64,000 nt of DNA from Rugosibacter aromaticivorans. Lineage in GTDB: Bacteria; Pseudomonadota; Gammaproteobacteria; Burkholderiales; Rhodocyclaceae. Numbering within the stretch: the first letter of the stretch is position 1; the number at the start of each line of letters is the position of its first letter. The DNA lies in NCBI RefSeq assembly GCF_000934545.1, contig NZ_CP010554.1, positions 2,170,001-2,234,000 on the forward strand. Direction: 5' to 3'. Below are positions 52,716-61,130 of this stretch, piece after piece. A program made the position numbers and the translations under genes. The notes under the pieces are model-generated. The model was not told where the DNA came from. It searched no databases and saw nothing but the letters and a program-made list of their open reading frames with translations.

Positions 52716-54260
52716 CTAGAAATAATATTTTAGTTCTGAAAATAGCCGGTCGCGTTTGTTGTAGCGACCAAACAATCCTTCAGGCGGGCCATGAAAAACA
52801 TCCACCCCCGCCGCCAGACGCCAGTTTTTTTCGAACGCCCAATTGACCTTGGGTCGCAGCATCCAATCGGCCCGATTGAAACTGGCCACCCATAGCACCT
52901 CGGCCTCAACTTGCGGGTGCAGCTTGCCGTTGAGCAATAAACTGTAACCACTTTCAACCCTCTTGGGAATGACATCGGGGTCGTGGTTAGTAATCACACT
53001 CTGGAACAACTGCGCATTGAACCGCGCCTCGGATGGCAAGGGCACATCAAGGCCGACCACCCAATCGAAGGTATTCTGCCGCACCACGCCATCGGGTTCG
53101 TTCAGGCGCAGCACGCCCAAACGTCGCCCACGGGTCGCCACCATCTCGGTTTTCAGCACCATGCTGCCAAAGTCCTTGGCCAGCGTGCCACCTACTTGCG
53201 AGATGCGATCATGCCGGGCTTCGTAAATCACTTCAGGCTGGGGGACCAGCACAATACGCCGATAAAACGTGGGCGCGGCATCCATGCTGCGATAGAAGAA
53301 ACCAGACACATCCCAGCCATGCGTTAGCCAGGATCCGCGCGCGCCAAAATTGCTGTTGGCTAAACGGCGCGATGGTTTATTCTCGTTCAGGTAGCGGGTA
53401 GAAAACCCGGAAAACTCAGGCTGCAAAGGGAAGAATTCCGACCCGGGCTTGCCTGTTTCGTCATAGGTTGGCAACGGAATCCAGAGCAATTCGCCATGAA
53501 AATCGTTCTTGAAGTATTCCGCACGTGCCGCCCATTGCGGGATGCGCAGAATATTGAATTCGGGCAGGATAAATTCGCGCATATCCCGCGCTGAAACCAC
53601 ATCGGCAAAAAAGAGACTGACCATTTCACCCCACACCACATGCTGCCGGCCCAGGCGAATGTCCCAATCACCCGCATCGGCATCGATATAGGTTTCGCGA
53701 AAACTGGCGTTAAACCGCTGATCGTTGCGGACTTGCGATGGATAAAAGCTGGTCGCATTAAATACGGCGTCGTAATCCACGCGGGCGCTTACTTTCCACT
53801 TCAATGTGTCGTTGAATTTGCCACTACGACCCAATTCAACGCGTGTCAGCATCTTTGACCAATGACTCGGATCATTTAGTGCGCGAGCCAACTCGAACTG
53901 GGCGAAACCCTGCAGGGCACCTGTGGGCTTTGCGACTGACGAAGCAACTTGACCCGCCGGGGTAGCCAGGGTGGCTGGGGTAGCCAAATCAGACAGCGGG
54001 GTTGCGGCGTTTTTAGCGTCATCCTCGGCGGCCTGGCGCAAGAGCGCTTCGACTTCATCGTCTGCCGCTACCGTTGGCGTTGTATTTGCTGTCGTATTTG
54101 CCGCCACATTTTCCGTATCACCAGCGCCGACTTTTTCAGCCTGCGCCGCGAAAGAAACGCACCCCGCTACCCAAGCCAGCACGGCAATGCGGCAAAAGCG
54201 CTGCACACGCCGACCCAGCCCAGGCACCCTATTCACCCAAGCCAACTGGAGATTACCCAT
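52716..54260 (-). CDS. DUF1302-type outer-membrane beta-barrel protein
   Basis: A 514-residue protein. I start at MGNLQLAWVNRVPG, preceded by the ribosome-binding run GGAGAAGGGGG. After the signal peptide (to FAAQA) comes an Ala/Thr-rich linker containing a DR1 copy and then a beta-barrel-like domain ending in the aromatic C-terminal signature (RLFSELKYYF). Barrel strands such as DWDIRLGRQHVVWGEM match DUF1302 proteins. It overlaps the ABC ATPase gene by 8 bp, so it is likely part of an export path with the ABC and LolA-like proteins. Confidence 0.8.
   Translation of the reverse strand: MGNLQLAWVNRVPGLGRRVQRFCRIAVLAWVAGCVSFAAQAEKVGAGDTENVAANTTANTTPTVAADDEVEALLRQAAEDDAKNAATPLSDLATPATLATPAGQVASSVAKPTGALQGFAQFELARALNDPSHWSKMLTRVELGRSGKFNDTLKWKVSARVDYDAVFNATSFYPSQVRNDQRFNASFRETYIDADAGDWDIRLGRQHVVWGEMVSLFFADVVSARDMREFILPEFNILRIPQWAARAEYFKNDFHGELLWIPLPTYDETGKPGSEFFPLQPEFSGFSTRYLNENKPSRRLANSNFGARGSWLTHGWDVSGFFYRSMDAAPTFYRRIVLVPQPEVIYEARHDRISQVGGTLAKDFGSMVLKTEMVATRGRRLGVLRLNEPDGVVRQNTFDWVVGLDVPLPSEARFNAQLFQSVITNHDPDVIPKRVESGYSLLLNGKLHPQVEAEVLWVASFNRADWMLRPKVNWAFEKNWRLAAGVDVFHGPPEGLFGRYNKRDRLFSELKYYF
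54112..54140 (+). repeat. DR1 dispersed repeat inside the DUF1302 gene
   Basis: TCCGTATCACCAGCGCCGAC then a run of five T on the plus strand. The gene reads it in reverse as KVGAGDTE, directly after the signal peptide. Confidence 0.85.
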
Positions 54261-55038
54261 GCACAACCCCCTTCTCCGTTACGCTCATCATCGCACGATC
54301 CACAGCGGATTCTTCCGTACTACGCAGACGTACCGTCGTCCATTGGTCGCCCCGTCGCACGCCCAGTTCACGCAGCACACCATCTTCAATACGCACCAAC
54401 CGATCAGCCATGTCAATGACACGTTGGTCGTGCGTCGAAAAAATAAAAGTGGTGCCAAGCTTATGATTAATGTCTTTCATTAGGTGCAGTATCTCAGTGC
54501 CTGTGATTCGATCAAGGTTCGCCGTGGGCTCATCGGCCAGAATAATGACTGGCTTGATAGCCAGCGCCCGTGCAATCGCCACACGCTGGCGTTGGCCGCC
54601 GCTCATCTGGCCGGGCCGATGGTTAGCGTACTTTGACAACCCCACCATATCCAGAAAATACTTCACGCGCTGCTGGCGCTCTTTTTTGGAAACATCTTTG
54701 CGGTAAAGCAACGGATATTCCACATTTTCAGCAGCCGACAGCACCGGCAAGAGATTAAAGGTCTGAAAAATAAAGCCGATGGAACAGGCGCGCACATCTG
54801 CCAGCTGATTGCCTGACCACTGCGTCACATTCTGACCCTTAATAAATATCTTGCCTTCAGTTGGCGCATCGATACAGCCAATAATATTAAGCAGCGTGGT
54901 TTTACCACTACCCGACGGCCCCGATATCGCCAAGAACACGCCCTGTTCAATGTGCAGTGTTATATTCGACAATGCCTGAACAATCTGATTGCCGAGGAAA
55001 TAATCCTTGAATACTCCCTCAACACGAACAATATGCAT
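54253..55038 (-). CDS. ABC transporter ATP-binding protein (LolD/MacB-like)
   Basis: A 261-residue ATPase with Walker A AISGPSGSGKTTLLNIIG, the signature GQMSGGQRQRVAIARAL, Walker B VIILADEPTANLD and H-loop STHDQRV. The LolD/MacB type couples to FtsX-fold permeases, and the pair at 44027-46480 is the nearest candidate. It is divergent from the LolA-like gene, with 118 bp between them, and cotranscribed with the DUF1302 gene that overlaps its 3' end. Confidence 0.92.
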   Translation of the reverse strand: MHIVRVEGVFKDYFLGNQIVQALSNITLHIEQGVFLAISGPSGSGKTTLLNIIGCIDAPTEGKIFIKGQNVTQWSGNQLADVRACSIGFIFQTFNLLPVLSAAENVEYPLLYRKDVSKKERQQRVKYFLDMVGLSKYANHRPGQMSGGQRQRVAIARALAIKPVIILADEPTANLDRITGTEILHLMKDINHKLGTTFIFSTHDQRVIDMADRLVRIEDGVLRELGVRRGDQWTTVRLRSTEESAVDRAMMSVTEKGVVHG

Positions 55039-55156
55039 CTTTGCTCCACGTTTATAAATGTCAGATGCGATGACGTAATCCCGATACCCAGAGGTTACAA
55101 AGGGTTACAAAGCCGCTAGTTTTACTGCTCTACTTTTATTTTATAGGGGTTGATGC

Positions 55157-55996
55157 ATGAAAAGCATGAAAGGACAGGCCATTTTCCAAGACATTCCTGG
55201 CGTTCATGGGTGGGTTGTGTTATTTGTCACACTCACCAGCAGCCTGTTCGCACCTTATCCACTGGCGCTGGCGCAAACGCTGGCAGACCGGGCGATGACG
55301 GAAAGCAAACCCGAGACAACCGACACCGCCGCACAGGATATTCTGCGCAGCGCAGATCAAATTCGGTTTCCAACCGAAGGCTTTCAGGTCGAGATTTCGA
55401 TTCTTTCCACCAAGGCCGATCAAAGCACCGAAGCACGCAAGTATCAGGTACTCTCCAAAGGCAACGACAAAACCGTGGTTATCGTCACCGAGCCAGCCGC
55501 TGAGCGCGGGCAAACCATGCTGATGAGCGGCCGTGAGTTGTGGGTATTTTTGCCTTCGGTCTCGCAACCCGTAAGATTATCTTTAGCGCAGCGGCTCACC
55601 GGGCAGGTGGCCAATGGCGATTTGGCACGCGCCAATTTTGCAGGGGATTACACCCCGCGTGTCTTGCGCACGGACACCCTTGATGGCGAAAAATATACCG
55701 TGCTTGAACTCACCGCCATTGATAAAAGCGTCACTTATCAGCGCGTGGTATATTGGGTCAAACAGAAAAACGCCCACCCGCACAAAGCCGAGTTTTATTC
55801 ACTCTCCAATCGACTGCTCAAAACCGCCCACTATGAGAATTTCAAGATGATGGCAGGCAAAATGCGACCAACGCGGCTGATCATGGAAGATTCACTGCGC
55901 GCGGGCGAAAAATCAGTGCTCGAGTACGAGGCAATGAAAGTACGCGATATTCCTGACAAGTTTTTCACCAAAGACTACCTTAAAAAAATCGACTGA
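55157..55996 (+). CDS. LolA-like outer-membrane lipoprotein-sorting protein
   Basis: A 279-residue secreted protein (signal peptide to ALAQ near residue 40) of the family annotated outer membrane lipoprotein-sorting protein. Segments such as KADQSTEARKYQVLSKGNDK, GRELWVFLPSVSQPVRLSLA and the closing YEAMKVRDIPDKFFTKDYL are characteristic. It would shuttle lipidated or hydrophobic molecules through the periplasm and is divergent from the ABC ATPase gene. It ends near an inverted repeat convergent with galE. Confidence 0.82.
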   Translation: MKSMKGQAIFQDIPGVHGWVVLFVTLTSSLFAPYPLALAQTLADRAMTESKPETTDTAAQDILRSADQIRFPTEGFQVEISILSTKADQSTEARKYQVLSKGNDKTVVIVTEPAAERGQTMLMSGRELWVFLPSVSQPVRLSLAQRLTGQVANGDLARANFAGDYTPRVLRTDTLDGEKYTVLELTAIDKSVTYQRVVYWVKQKNAHPHKAEFYSLSNRLLKTAHYENFKMMAGKMRPTRLIMEDSLRAGEKSVLEYEAMKVRDIPDKFFTKDYLKKID

Positions 55997-56000
55997 TTCC

Positions 56001-56021
56001 GGCGCAGCAGTGCACTGCGCC
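56001..56021. terminator. Short inverted repeat between convergent genes
   Basis: GGCGCAG-CAGTGCA-CTGCGCC lies between the LolA-like and galE 3' ends. There is no T run, so a terminator function is only likely from its position. Confidence 0.35.
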
Positions 56022-56033
56022 AGCCGCCGTTGC

Positions 56034-57059
56034 TTAAATAAACCCATCTGGATTTTGCTGCTGCCAGCGCCAGGCATCAGCGCACATGTCGGCTAGATTT
56101 TTCTCTGCCTGCCAGCCGAGCAACGCTTTGGCCAGTGTTGGATCAGCAAAGCATTGCGCAATATCCCCCGCGCGGCGCGGCGCGAAACGATGCGCGATGG
56201 ACTGGCCACTGGCAGCCTCGAAGGCGCGGATAACCTCCAGCACGGAGTACCCTCGGCCGGTGCCCAGGTTCACCGTGAATAAGCCGCCCCCGCCCAGTCG
56301 TGCCAACGCACCCAGTGCCGCCAGATGACCTTTGGCTAAATCCACCACATGAATATAGTCGCGCACGCCTGTACCATCTGGCGTGGGGTAGTCATTACCA
56401 AACACAGAAAGATAGGCAAGCTTACCCACTGCCACCTGCGTCACATAGGGCATGAGGTTGTTAGGTATCCCGTTCGGGTCTTCACCAATTTTGCCGGAAG
56501 CATGCGCGCCTGCCGGATTAAAGTAGCGCAACAAGGCAATTCGCCAGGAAGTGTCAGCCTGGGCGAGATCACGCAACATGTCTTCTATCATCAATTTCGA
56601 GCGCCCGTAGGGGTTGGTCACCGACAGCGTGGCGGCCTCATTGATGGGCACTGACGCCGGGTCGCCATACACGGTAGCGGAAGAAGAAAACACTAGATTA
56701 GCCACCCCGAACTGCGCCATTACTTCGAAGAGCGCAATGCTGCCCTCGACATTGTTGCTGTAATAGCTGAGGGGCTGGCTGACCGATTCGCCGACTGATT
56801 TTAAACCCGCGAAATGGATCACCCCATCACACCCGCCAGACATGGCCTGAAACGCAGCCGCTAGCGCAGCGCGATCACGGATATCTGCTTGAATAAAATG
56901 TGGCTGGCGCCCTGCAATGTGAGCCATCCGCTCCAACACAACCCGTTTGCTGTTGGATAGATTATCTACAATCGTGACCTGATGACCTGCCACGAGTAAT
57001 TCAACACACGTGTGGCTACCAATGTACCCCATGCCACCGGTGACTAGATAATGCGCCAT
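56034..57059 (-). CDS. galE: UDP-glucose 4-epimerase
   Basis: Interconverts UDP-glucose and UDP-galactose. From MAHYLVTGGMGYIGSHT (an in-frame upstream extension is discarded) it has 341 residues. The NAD+ fold has TGGMGYIGSH near the start, and the catalytic tyrosine-lysine pair is NPYGRSK near residue 150. Other marks are VFSSSATVYG and YFNPAGAHASG. The normal length and motifs make the function firm. It supplies sugars to the surrounding EPS genes and is monocistronic. Confidence 0.95.
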   Translation of the reverse strand: MAHYLVTGGMGYIGSHTCVELLVAGHQVTIVDNLSNSKRVVLERMAHIAGRQPHFIQADIRDRAALAAAFQAMSGGCDGVIHFAGLKSVGESVSQPLSYYSNNVEGSIALFEVMAQFGVANLVFSSSATVYGDPASVPINEAATLSVTNPYGRSKLMIEDMLRDLAQADTSWRIALLRYFNPAGAHASGKIGEDPNGIPNNLMPYVTQVAVGKLAYLSVFGNDYPTPDGTGVRDYIHVVDLAKGHLAALGALARLGGGGLFTVNLGTGRGYSVLEVIRAFEAASGQSIAHRFAPRRAGDIAQCFADPTLAKALLGWQAEKNLADMCADAWRWQQQNPDGFI

Positions 57060-57280
57060 TGATGCCTGCCCCTCAAAAATACTTGATGATTGGGTATTGT
57101 AATGGTATCCGGTCGCATGAATGATTGCGCCCAACCGACGCCATGCGTTCGCTCCATTCGTCGGTTTTTTTACACAGACCTGCTCGGCAACATGGATCCA
57201 AAAACAAGGAATATTTTAACTAATTGATATTTATAATATTTTTTTGAAAAATAAAAAAAGAATATAAATAGGGCCAGGTT

Positions 57281-58649
57281 CTGAGGTTTCCCCACGAATA
57301 GTTATTTCAGAACAGCGATTTAAGGCGTAGAGTTTATGTAAACAAGGTGGGTATAGTGAGCAGCTGATGCGAGGAGCGCTCGCATGGCATTGATCTTTCT
57401 CTTTGTTAGTGACCAAACTGTCAAGGAGACACAAGCCATGCGAACGACCACGATTCTGTCGCGAATCATCGCGGATTGCAAAGACTACATGCATGTGACG
57501 CGCTGGCAGCGACTGGTGGATCTGAGCAGTGCCGCGCTCAATGGACAAGCGCTCGCGCTTACCCAATTGGCGCTGGGCAGTGGATCGATTATTAGGCAGC
57601 GCCTCGTTTGCTGCCGAATATCTCGACATCTATCGCATCCTGGCAGCACATTGGCCCACTGGGGCAAGCCCGCTACTCATCGTCGTGGACTGGTCAAGCC
57701 TGTCGGCAGACATGAACCGGCACTGGTTGCGTGCCTCGGTTGTCGTCGAGGGACGCGCAATGACGCTCTACGAAGAAGTTCACCCAAGACGCCATCTGGC
57801 CGCCCATGCCGTACACCAGCGCTTCCTGGAACGTCTGGTCTGCGTGCTGCCTGAACAGCAATCCGCCCCCGTTATCCTGACAGATGCTGGATTTCGCGGT
57901 TTGAATCCGTATCCGGACACCTGGTTTGCGCTGATCAAGGCGCAGGGTTGGCACTGGGTGGGGCGTATCCGTAATCGGGAGTTTGTCTGCCGCGTTGCGA
58001 CCGGCCAGCATGATGCTGCTGACAAGAAGAGTCCACGCTGGTTTCCTGCCAAGACACGCTACGTTGACGCGCAGGCCACCAACGAAGACCTGGGCCTGTT
58101 CGACACCACACGCAACAAGCCCAACCACAGCCGCCTCGTGCGCGTCAAGCGCCTGCCAACGGCAAGAAAGCACCGTTACCCAAGCGGCAAGGAACATCGC
58201 AATAGCCAATCGAAGAAGATCGCTGCTGCGGCCCGAGAACCATGGCAGCCATCGTGTCGATCTACGCGCAGCGCATGAAGATCGAGCAAAGCTTTCGCGA
58301 CACCCAAAACGAGCGGTTGGGTCCGGGGCTGACGCGCTCACACTCTCATGGGCAACGGCGGCTCGAAGCATTGTTGCTGATTGGCTACATCGCAGGCATC
58401 GCCAAGTGCTTGATCGGCGAGGTGGCTAAATCAATGCACTTACAGCTCGAACTGATCAGCCGCCAACAGGCCAAGTATCATAAACGCGCTGAGATATCGG
58501 TGCTGACCCTCGCGACAAGAGTGATTGCGAGCGTCACCTTGATGCGAAAAATCAGTGACCCGCTTGCGTACATCCATCGATAGCGATTACAGGCAATTGC
58601 AGCGATCAATCCACTCCCTGCGTCTTCATGATTCGTGGGGAAACTTCAG
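57281..58649 (+). mobile_element. Defective IS4-family (IS10-like) insertion sequence
   Basis: Terminal inverted repeats are at 57281-57299 (CTGAGGTTTCCCCACGAAT) and 58631-58649 (its complement with one mismatch), giving about 1.37 kb. The encoded transposase is broken in two places. I see no obvious 9-bp target duplication (left flank GGCCAGGTT, right flank GGTCTGACC), so one end may have been rearranged, or the true ends extend a little further. Confidence 0.85.
57438..58583 (+). pseudogene. IS10-like transposase with two internal deletions
   Basis: Three frame pieces follow each other: MRTTTILSRIIADCKDYMHV (from 57438, preceded by AAGGAG), then from about 57590 RLLGSASFAAEYLDIYRI with the first Asp in VVDWSSLSAD and the second in ILTDAGFRG, then from about 58245 IVSIYAQRMKIEQSFRDTQN with the Y-x2-R-x3-E glutamate motif. 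Compared with IS10 transposases about a dozen residues are missing at the first junction and about sixteen at the second. All three catalytic residues survive, but no intact protein can be made. Confidence 0.85.
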
Positions 58650-58726
58650 GGTCTGACCCCATTTATTACCCCAATTGCGCAGGGTCTGACTCCATTTATT
58701 TCATTTAGGGTCTGACCCCATTTATT
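58649..58726 (+). repeat. Three copies of a 19-bp motif beside the IS right end
   Basis: GGGTCTGACCCCATTTATT occurs at 58649-58667 and 58708-58726, with one substitution at 58682-58700. The first copy overlaps the last base of the IS inverted repeat. A degenerate reversed version appears beside the left end (AATAAATAGGGCCAGGTTCT). GGGTC-T-GACCC is palindromic. Confidence 0.8.
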
Positions 58727-58792
58727 CTTATATTTATTCTTATATTTATTCTTATATTTATTCCTTTATTTATTCCTTTATTTATTCCTTTA
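58721..58792 (+). repeat. Six 12-bp A/T tandem repeats
   Basis: Three copies of TTTATTCTTATA then three of TTTATTCCTTTA, followed by a decaying T/A run to about 58835. This is a simple-sequence tract prone to slippage, downstream of the IS. Confidence 0.85.
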
Positions 58793-58841
58793 TTTATTTT
58801 TTTCTTTATTTTTTTATTTTTTTATTTTCCATTTATTATAA

Positions 58842-58867
58842 AAAACGGCGGCCAAGGCCGCCGTTTT
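58842..58867 (-). terminator. Rho-independent terminator of the 227-aa PEP-CTERM gene
   Basis: Stem AAAACGGCGGCC / GGCCGCCGTTTT with a 2-nt loop, then further T on the minus strand. It is symmetric and may also stop plus-strand reading from the IS. Confidence 0.85.
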
Positions 58868-58888
58868 GCTGTCAAGTAATCCGACAGG

Positions 58889-59572
58889 TCAAACCATCTG
58901 CTTGCGCCGACGCGCGGCCGCCAGACCGGCCAAGCCGATGCCGAGTAGTGCCAGGGAGGCGGGTTCAGGAACGGTTGCTCCGGTCGTACTGAAACCAGTT
59001 ACTAGCCCATAATCGCTCTGTGTAGTACCGTGGTAATTGCGGCCCATGATCGAACCACCGGTGTGGGTATCGAAATAGAGACTGCCGCCAGGACTGGAAG
59101 CACCCGACACCATAACGTCCATGAGCAAGTTTCCATTCCCGGGGTCGTACGTGAAGGGGGTGCTCAAATCGATATGGAGTGTGTTTCCGAACGCCCAGGG
59201 TTGAGACAGGTTTCCGCTGAACACCGTAGTGTTATCTCCACCGAGGTTCGTGGCGAAAGTGGGAGAAAGCGTGTTCCAGTCGCTAGAGGTTGTGGACAGT
59301 GCGATTGTCCAGGTGCCGGAGTTCATACTGGTAGCACCCGAGTTGTACGAGGTGTTGAAAAACTCCAGGTCCATGATGGTAATGGGCCCAGAGAACGCAC
59401 TAGCAGTGTAAACCTGCTGATACTCACCCGAATAAGAACAACCGAATGGGAAGCAGTTCCCTGTGCTCGCATCCGCGGGCAATCCGATGATGATTTGGTT
59501 GGAGAACGCGGGAGCCGCACAGAGCAGCGCAGCGGCCGCAACAAGTGCCACACTACATTTCTTGAGTTTCAT
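58889..59572 (-). CDS. PEP-CTERM sorting domain protein (227 aa)
   Basis: An exported protein. The signal peptide is KCSVALVAAAALLCAAPAFS. The mature part contains Gly/Ser/Thr-rich beta-type sequence (LEFFNTSYNSGATSMNSGTW) and a cysteine pair at CFPFGC. The sorting signal is VPEPASLALLGIGL then AGLAAARRRK. It has a clear sigma-54 box upstream and a terminator downstream, hence its own transcription unit. The IS lies on its downstream side and does not interrupt it. The function of the mature protein is unknown. Confidence 0.92.
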   Translation of the reverse strand: MKLKKCSVALVAAAALLCAAPAFSNQIIIGLPADASTGNCFPFGCSYSGEYQQVYTASAFSGPITIMDLEFFNTSYNSGATSMNSGTWTIALSTTSSDWNTLSPTFATNLGGDNTTVFSGNLSQPWAFGNTLHIDLSTPFTYDPGNGNLLMDVMVSGASSPGGSLYFDTHTGGSIMGRNYHGTTQSDYGLVTGFSTTGATVPEPASLALLGIGLAGLAAARRRKQMV

Positions 59573-59675
59573 TTTAATTCCCCTTCAGTTTGTAAAAAAA
59601 GATAAATTAAATGAGGTCAGATACGATCTCTATTTTTCTAATCACTATCTCGTATCGTCCCTGCCAATCATGTTA

Positions 59676-59691
59676 AGCATTATCCATGCCA
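59676..59691 (-). promoter_or_regulatory. Sigma-54 / PEP-CTERM box of the 227-aa PEP-CTERM gene
   Basis: Minus strand TGGCATGGATAATGCT with -24 TGGCA and -12 TGC at exact spacing; flanks TTATGGCAT and TGCTTA match the box at 50138. It lies about 104 bp before the start codon. Confidence 0.85.
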
Positions 59692-59794
59692 TAAGAGAAC
59701 ATGAAATTAAATTCCATTTAACTTCAGTATGTTAATGACGTTGGTGGTGGCCGTCTGGAAAGTTTCAAAATGAGACTGTAAAAGTTTTCGACGC

Positions 59795-60088
59795 TCAAAC
59801 GCGACGCTTCGAGCTTATCAAAGATCCCGCCAGACTCATCAACAAGCCAAACAATTGCGGTGGATACATGCCGTTCGGGTAAAAAATTTCCAGCAGCAGC
59901 CACGACGACACATCCAGCGCTATGGCAAACAGCGCGCCCTGGGTGTTGGAGCGTTTCCAGCAGGGGTCGACGAAAGTCGCTACCAGCGTAATCTTGAGAA
60001 GAATGGAGAAAAATGAAAGAAAAATGGGGTCATTGGCACTACTTGCTTTCTTGGTCTGCCTACCCCTTTGGATGCAGGTCGGCCTCAA
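59795..60088 (-). pseudogene. Remnant of a sodium:solute symporter C-terminus
   Basis: The 97-codon frame includes ATFVDPCWKRSNTQGALFAI then DVSSWLLLEIFYP and PPQLFGLLMSLAGSLI. This pattern (WKR-TTQGA, then PPQL-GLL-S) resembles the last helices of SSS-family transporters. Nothing upstream of residue 30 continues the protein. It is probably a decayed fragment. The 59573-60221 stretch otherwise holds only the PEP-CTERM box. Confidence 0.5.
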
Positions 60089-60221
60089 ATATGAAGTGCA
60101 ACACTTACCAGGAGGAATAAATTTCTGACTAATTTTCCTCTCTCGCCTCTTATCTGTTTCACCTCATTTCCTCAACAGGCACCGGGTAGCCAAGCTGCCT
60201 CTTTTCTTTCATGTGTAACGC

Positions 60222-61130
60222 TTAGCTCCGGAAAGCAGTTTTGAGCCAGGCCAGCACTGCTGCTTCCAGTTCTTCGCGGGGGGCAGTTTGTGAAAAGGTA
60301 TGGTCAGCGTTCGGAATGTCTTTGCGCATTCGTTGCGCCCCTGTGAATGTGGGCGCATCACCTGCACACGCCAGCGTATCCATAAACTCTTTGGCCACCA
60401 GATCGCGGCCGCTGAGCACCACTAAAATCGCACCCGGAAAAAAGCGCAAACCGTCGAGGGTTTCCGTTATAAAGTCGGCGCTGGTTTGTCCGAGGAAGGA
60501 TTTTTGAATCCGTCTCTGGACAAGAATCCGTGTCTGAACAACACGGCGAGAAGCCCGCCACTGGCCCAGATACTCGTGGAATGAAGACCTCAGCCTCACC
60601 CCGCCGGTAAAGAGTTTGCGCCAGAACGCAAGGTCAAGCAGACGCTCAACATAATAGTGCCGCACCCGCGCACGGGCGAGGCTGGCTTCGGTTCTCAGCC
60701 AGGGGTTCACCAGGCACAGCCCGACCACGAAGGGGTCATTCGTGCGCTGCCAGTACAGCACGGCTGCCGTAGCGGCATCACACAACCCCCACAGCACTAC
60801 ACGCTTGAGGTGCGGGCACTGGGCTTTAAAAGCCGCCAGCGCTGCTGAAATATCGGCATCCACCGCCGCAAAATTTTGCAGCTCGCCGGTGCTGTCGCCC
60901 ATGCCACGAAAATCAAAGCGCAGGCAACAAAAGTCGGCGCTGGCCAGACGGCGAGATAACAACACAAATTGCCGATGGCTCCCCACGCGATACTGCCTGC
61001 CGCCCACCAGTATGAGTACGCCGGTGTCTGTCGGCTGCTCCGGCACACTGACCACCCCGATCAGGCGTTCCCCTGCGCAATCGAAGATGACGGGCAACTC
61101 GCTCGGCTCAGGCGATTCATGCGGAGTCAT
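60222..61130 (-). CDS. Exosortase A system-associated hydrolase 1
   Basis: A 302-residue alpha/beta-hydrolase of the type found in XrtA loci. The strand before the nucleophile is VVLWGLCDAATAAVLY, so the elbow has Cys where a Ser is usual. LRFDFRGMGDSTG gives the oxyanion region, and VVLSGRDLVAKEF plus PNADHTFS carry the acid and histidine. Residues about 195-222 (RILVQRRIQKSFLGQTSADF) are encoded by a DR1 copy and a palindromic element and look like an in-frame insertion. It overlaps hydrolase 2 by 14 bp. Confidence 0.88.
   Translation of the reverse strand: MTPHESPEPSELPVIFDCAGERLIGVVSVPEQPTDTGVLILVGGRQYRVGSHRQFVLLSRRLASADFCCLRFDFRGMGDSTGELQNFAAVDADISAALAAFKAQCPHLKRVVLWGLCDAATAAVLYWQRTNDPFVVGLCLVNPWLRTEASLARARVRHYYVERLLDLAFWRKLFTGGVRLRSSFHEYLGQWRASRRVVQTRILVQRRIQKSFLGQTSADFITETLDGLRFFPGAILVVLSGRDLVAKEFMDTLACAGDAPTFTGAQRMRKDIPNADHTFSQTAPREELEAAVLAWLKTAFRS
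60469..60540. repeat. DR1 copy adjoining a palindromic element, in hydrolase 1
   Basis: Plus strand AAAGTCGGCGCTGG (DR1 in reverse) is followed by TTTGTCCGAGGAAGGATTTT and TGAATCCGTCTCTGGACAAG. The last segments form an imperfect hairpin. The 24 bases from TTTTGAATCC to GGACAAGA are identical to those in the polA element and lie on the same strand of the window. Confidence 0.75.
60928..60956 (-). repeat. DR1 dispersed repeat inside hydrolase 1
   Basis: Minus strand GCCGTCTGGCCAGCGCCGAC then TTTTG, coding RLASADFC just before the conserved LRFDFRG. No length change is apparent. Confidence 0.75.

Noticed and set aside
59922..60128. Plus-strand 68-codon frame with a hydrophobic end
   Set aside because: It overlaps the symporter remnant on the other strand, which has recognisable family residues, and it has no support of its own.
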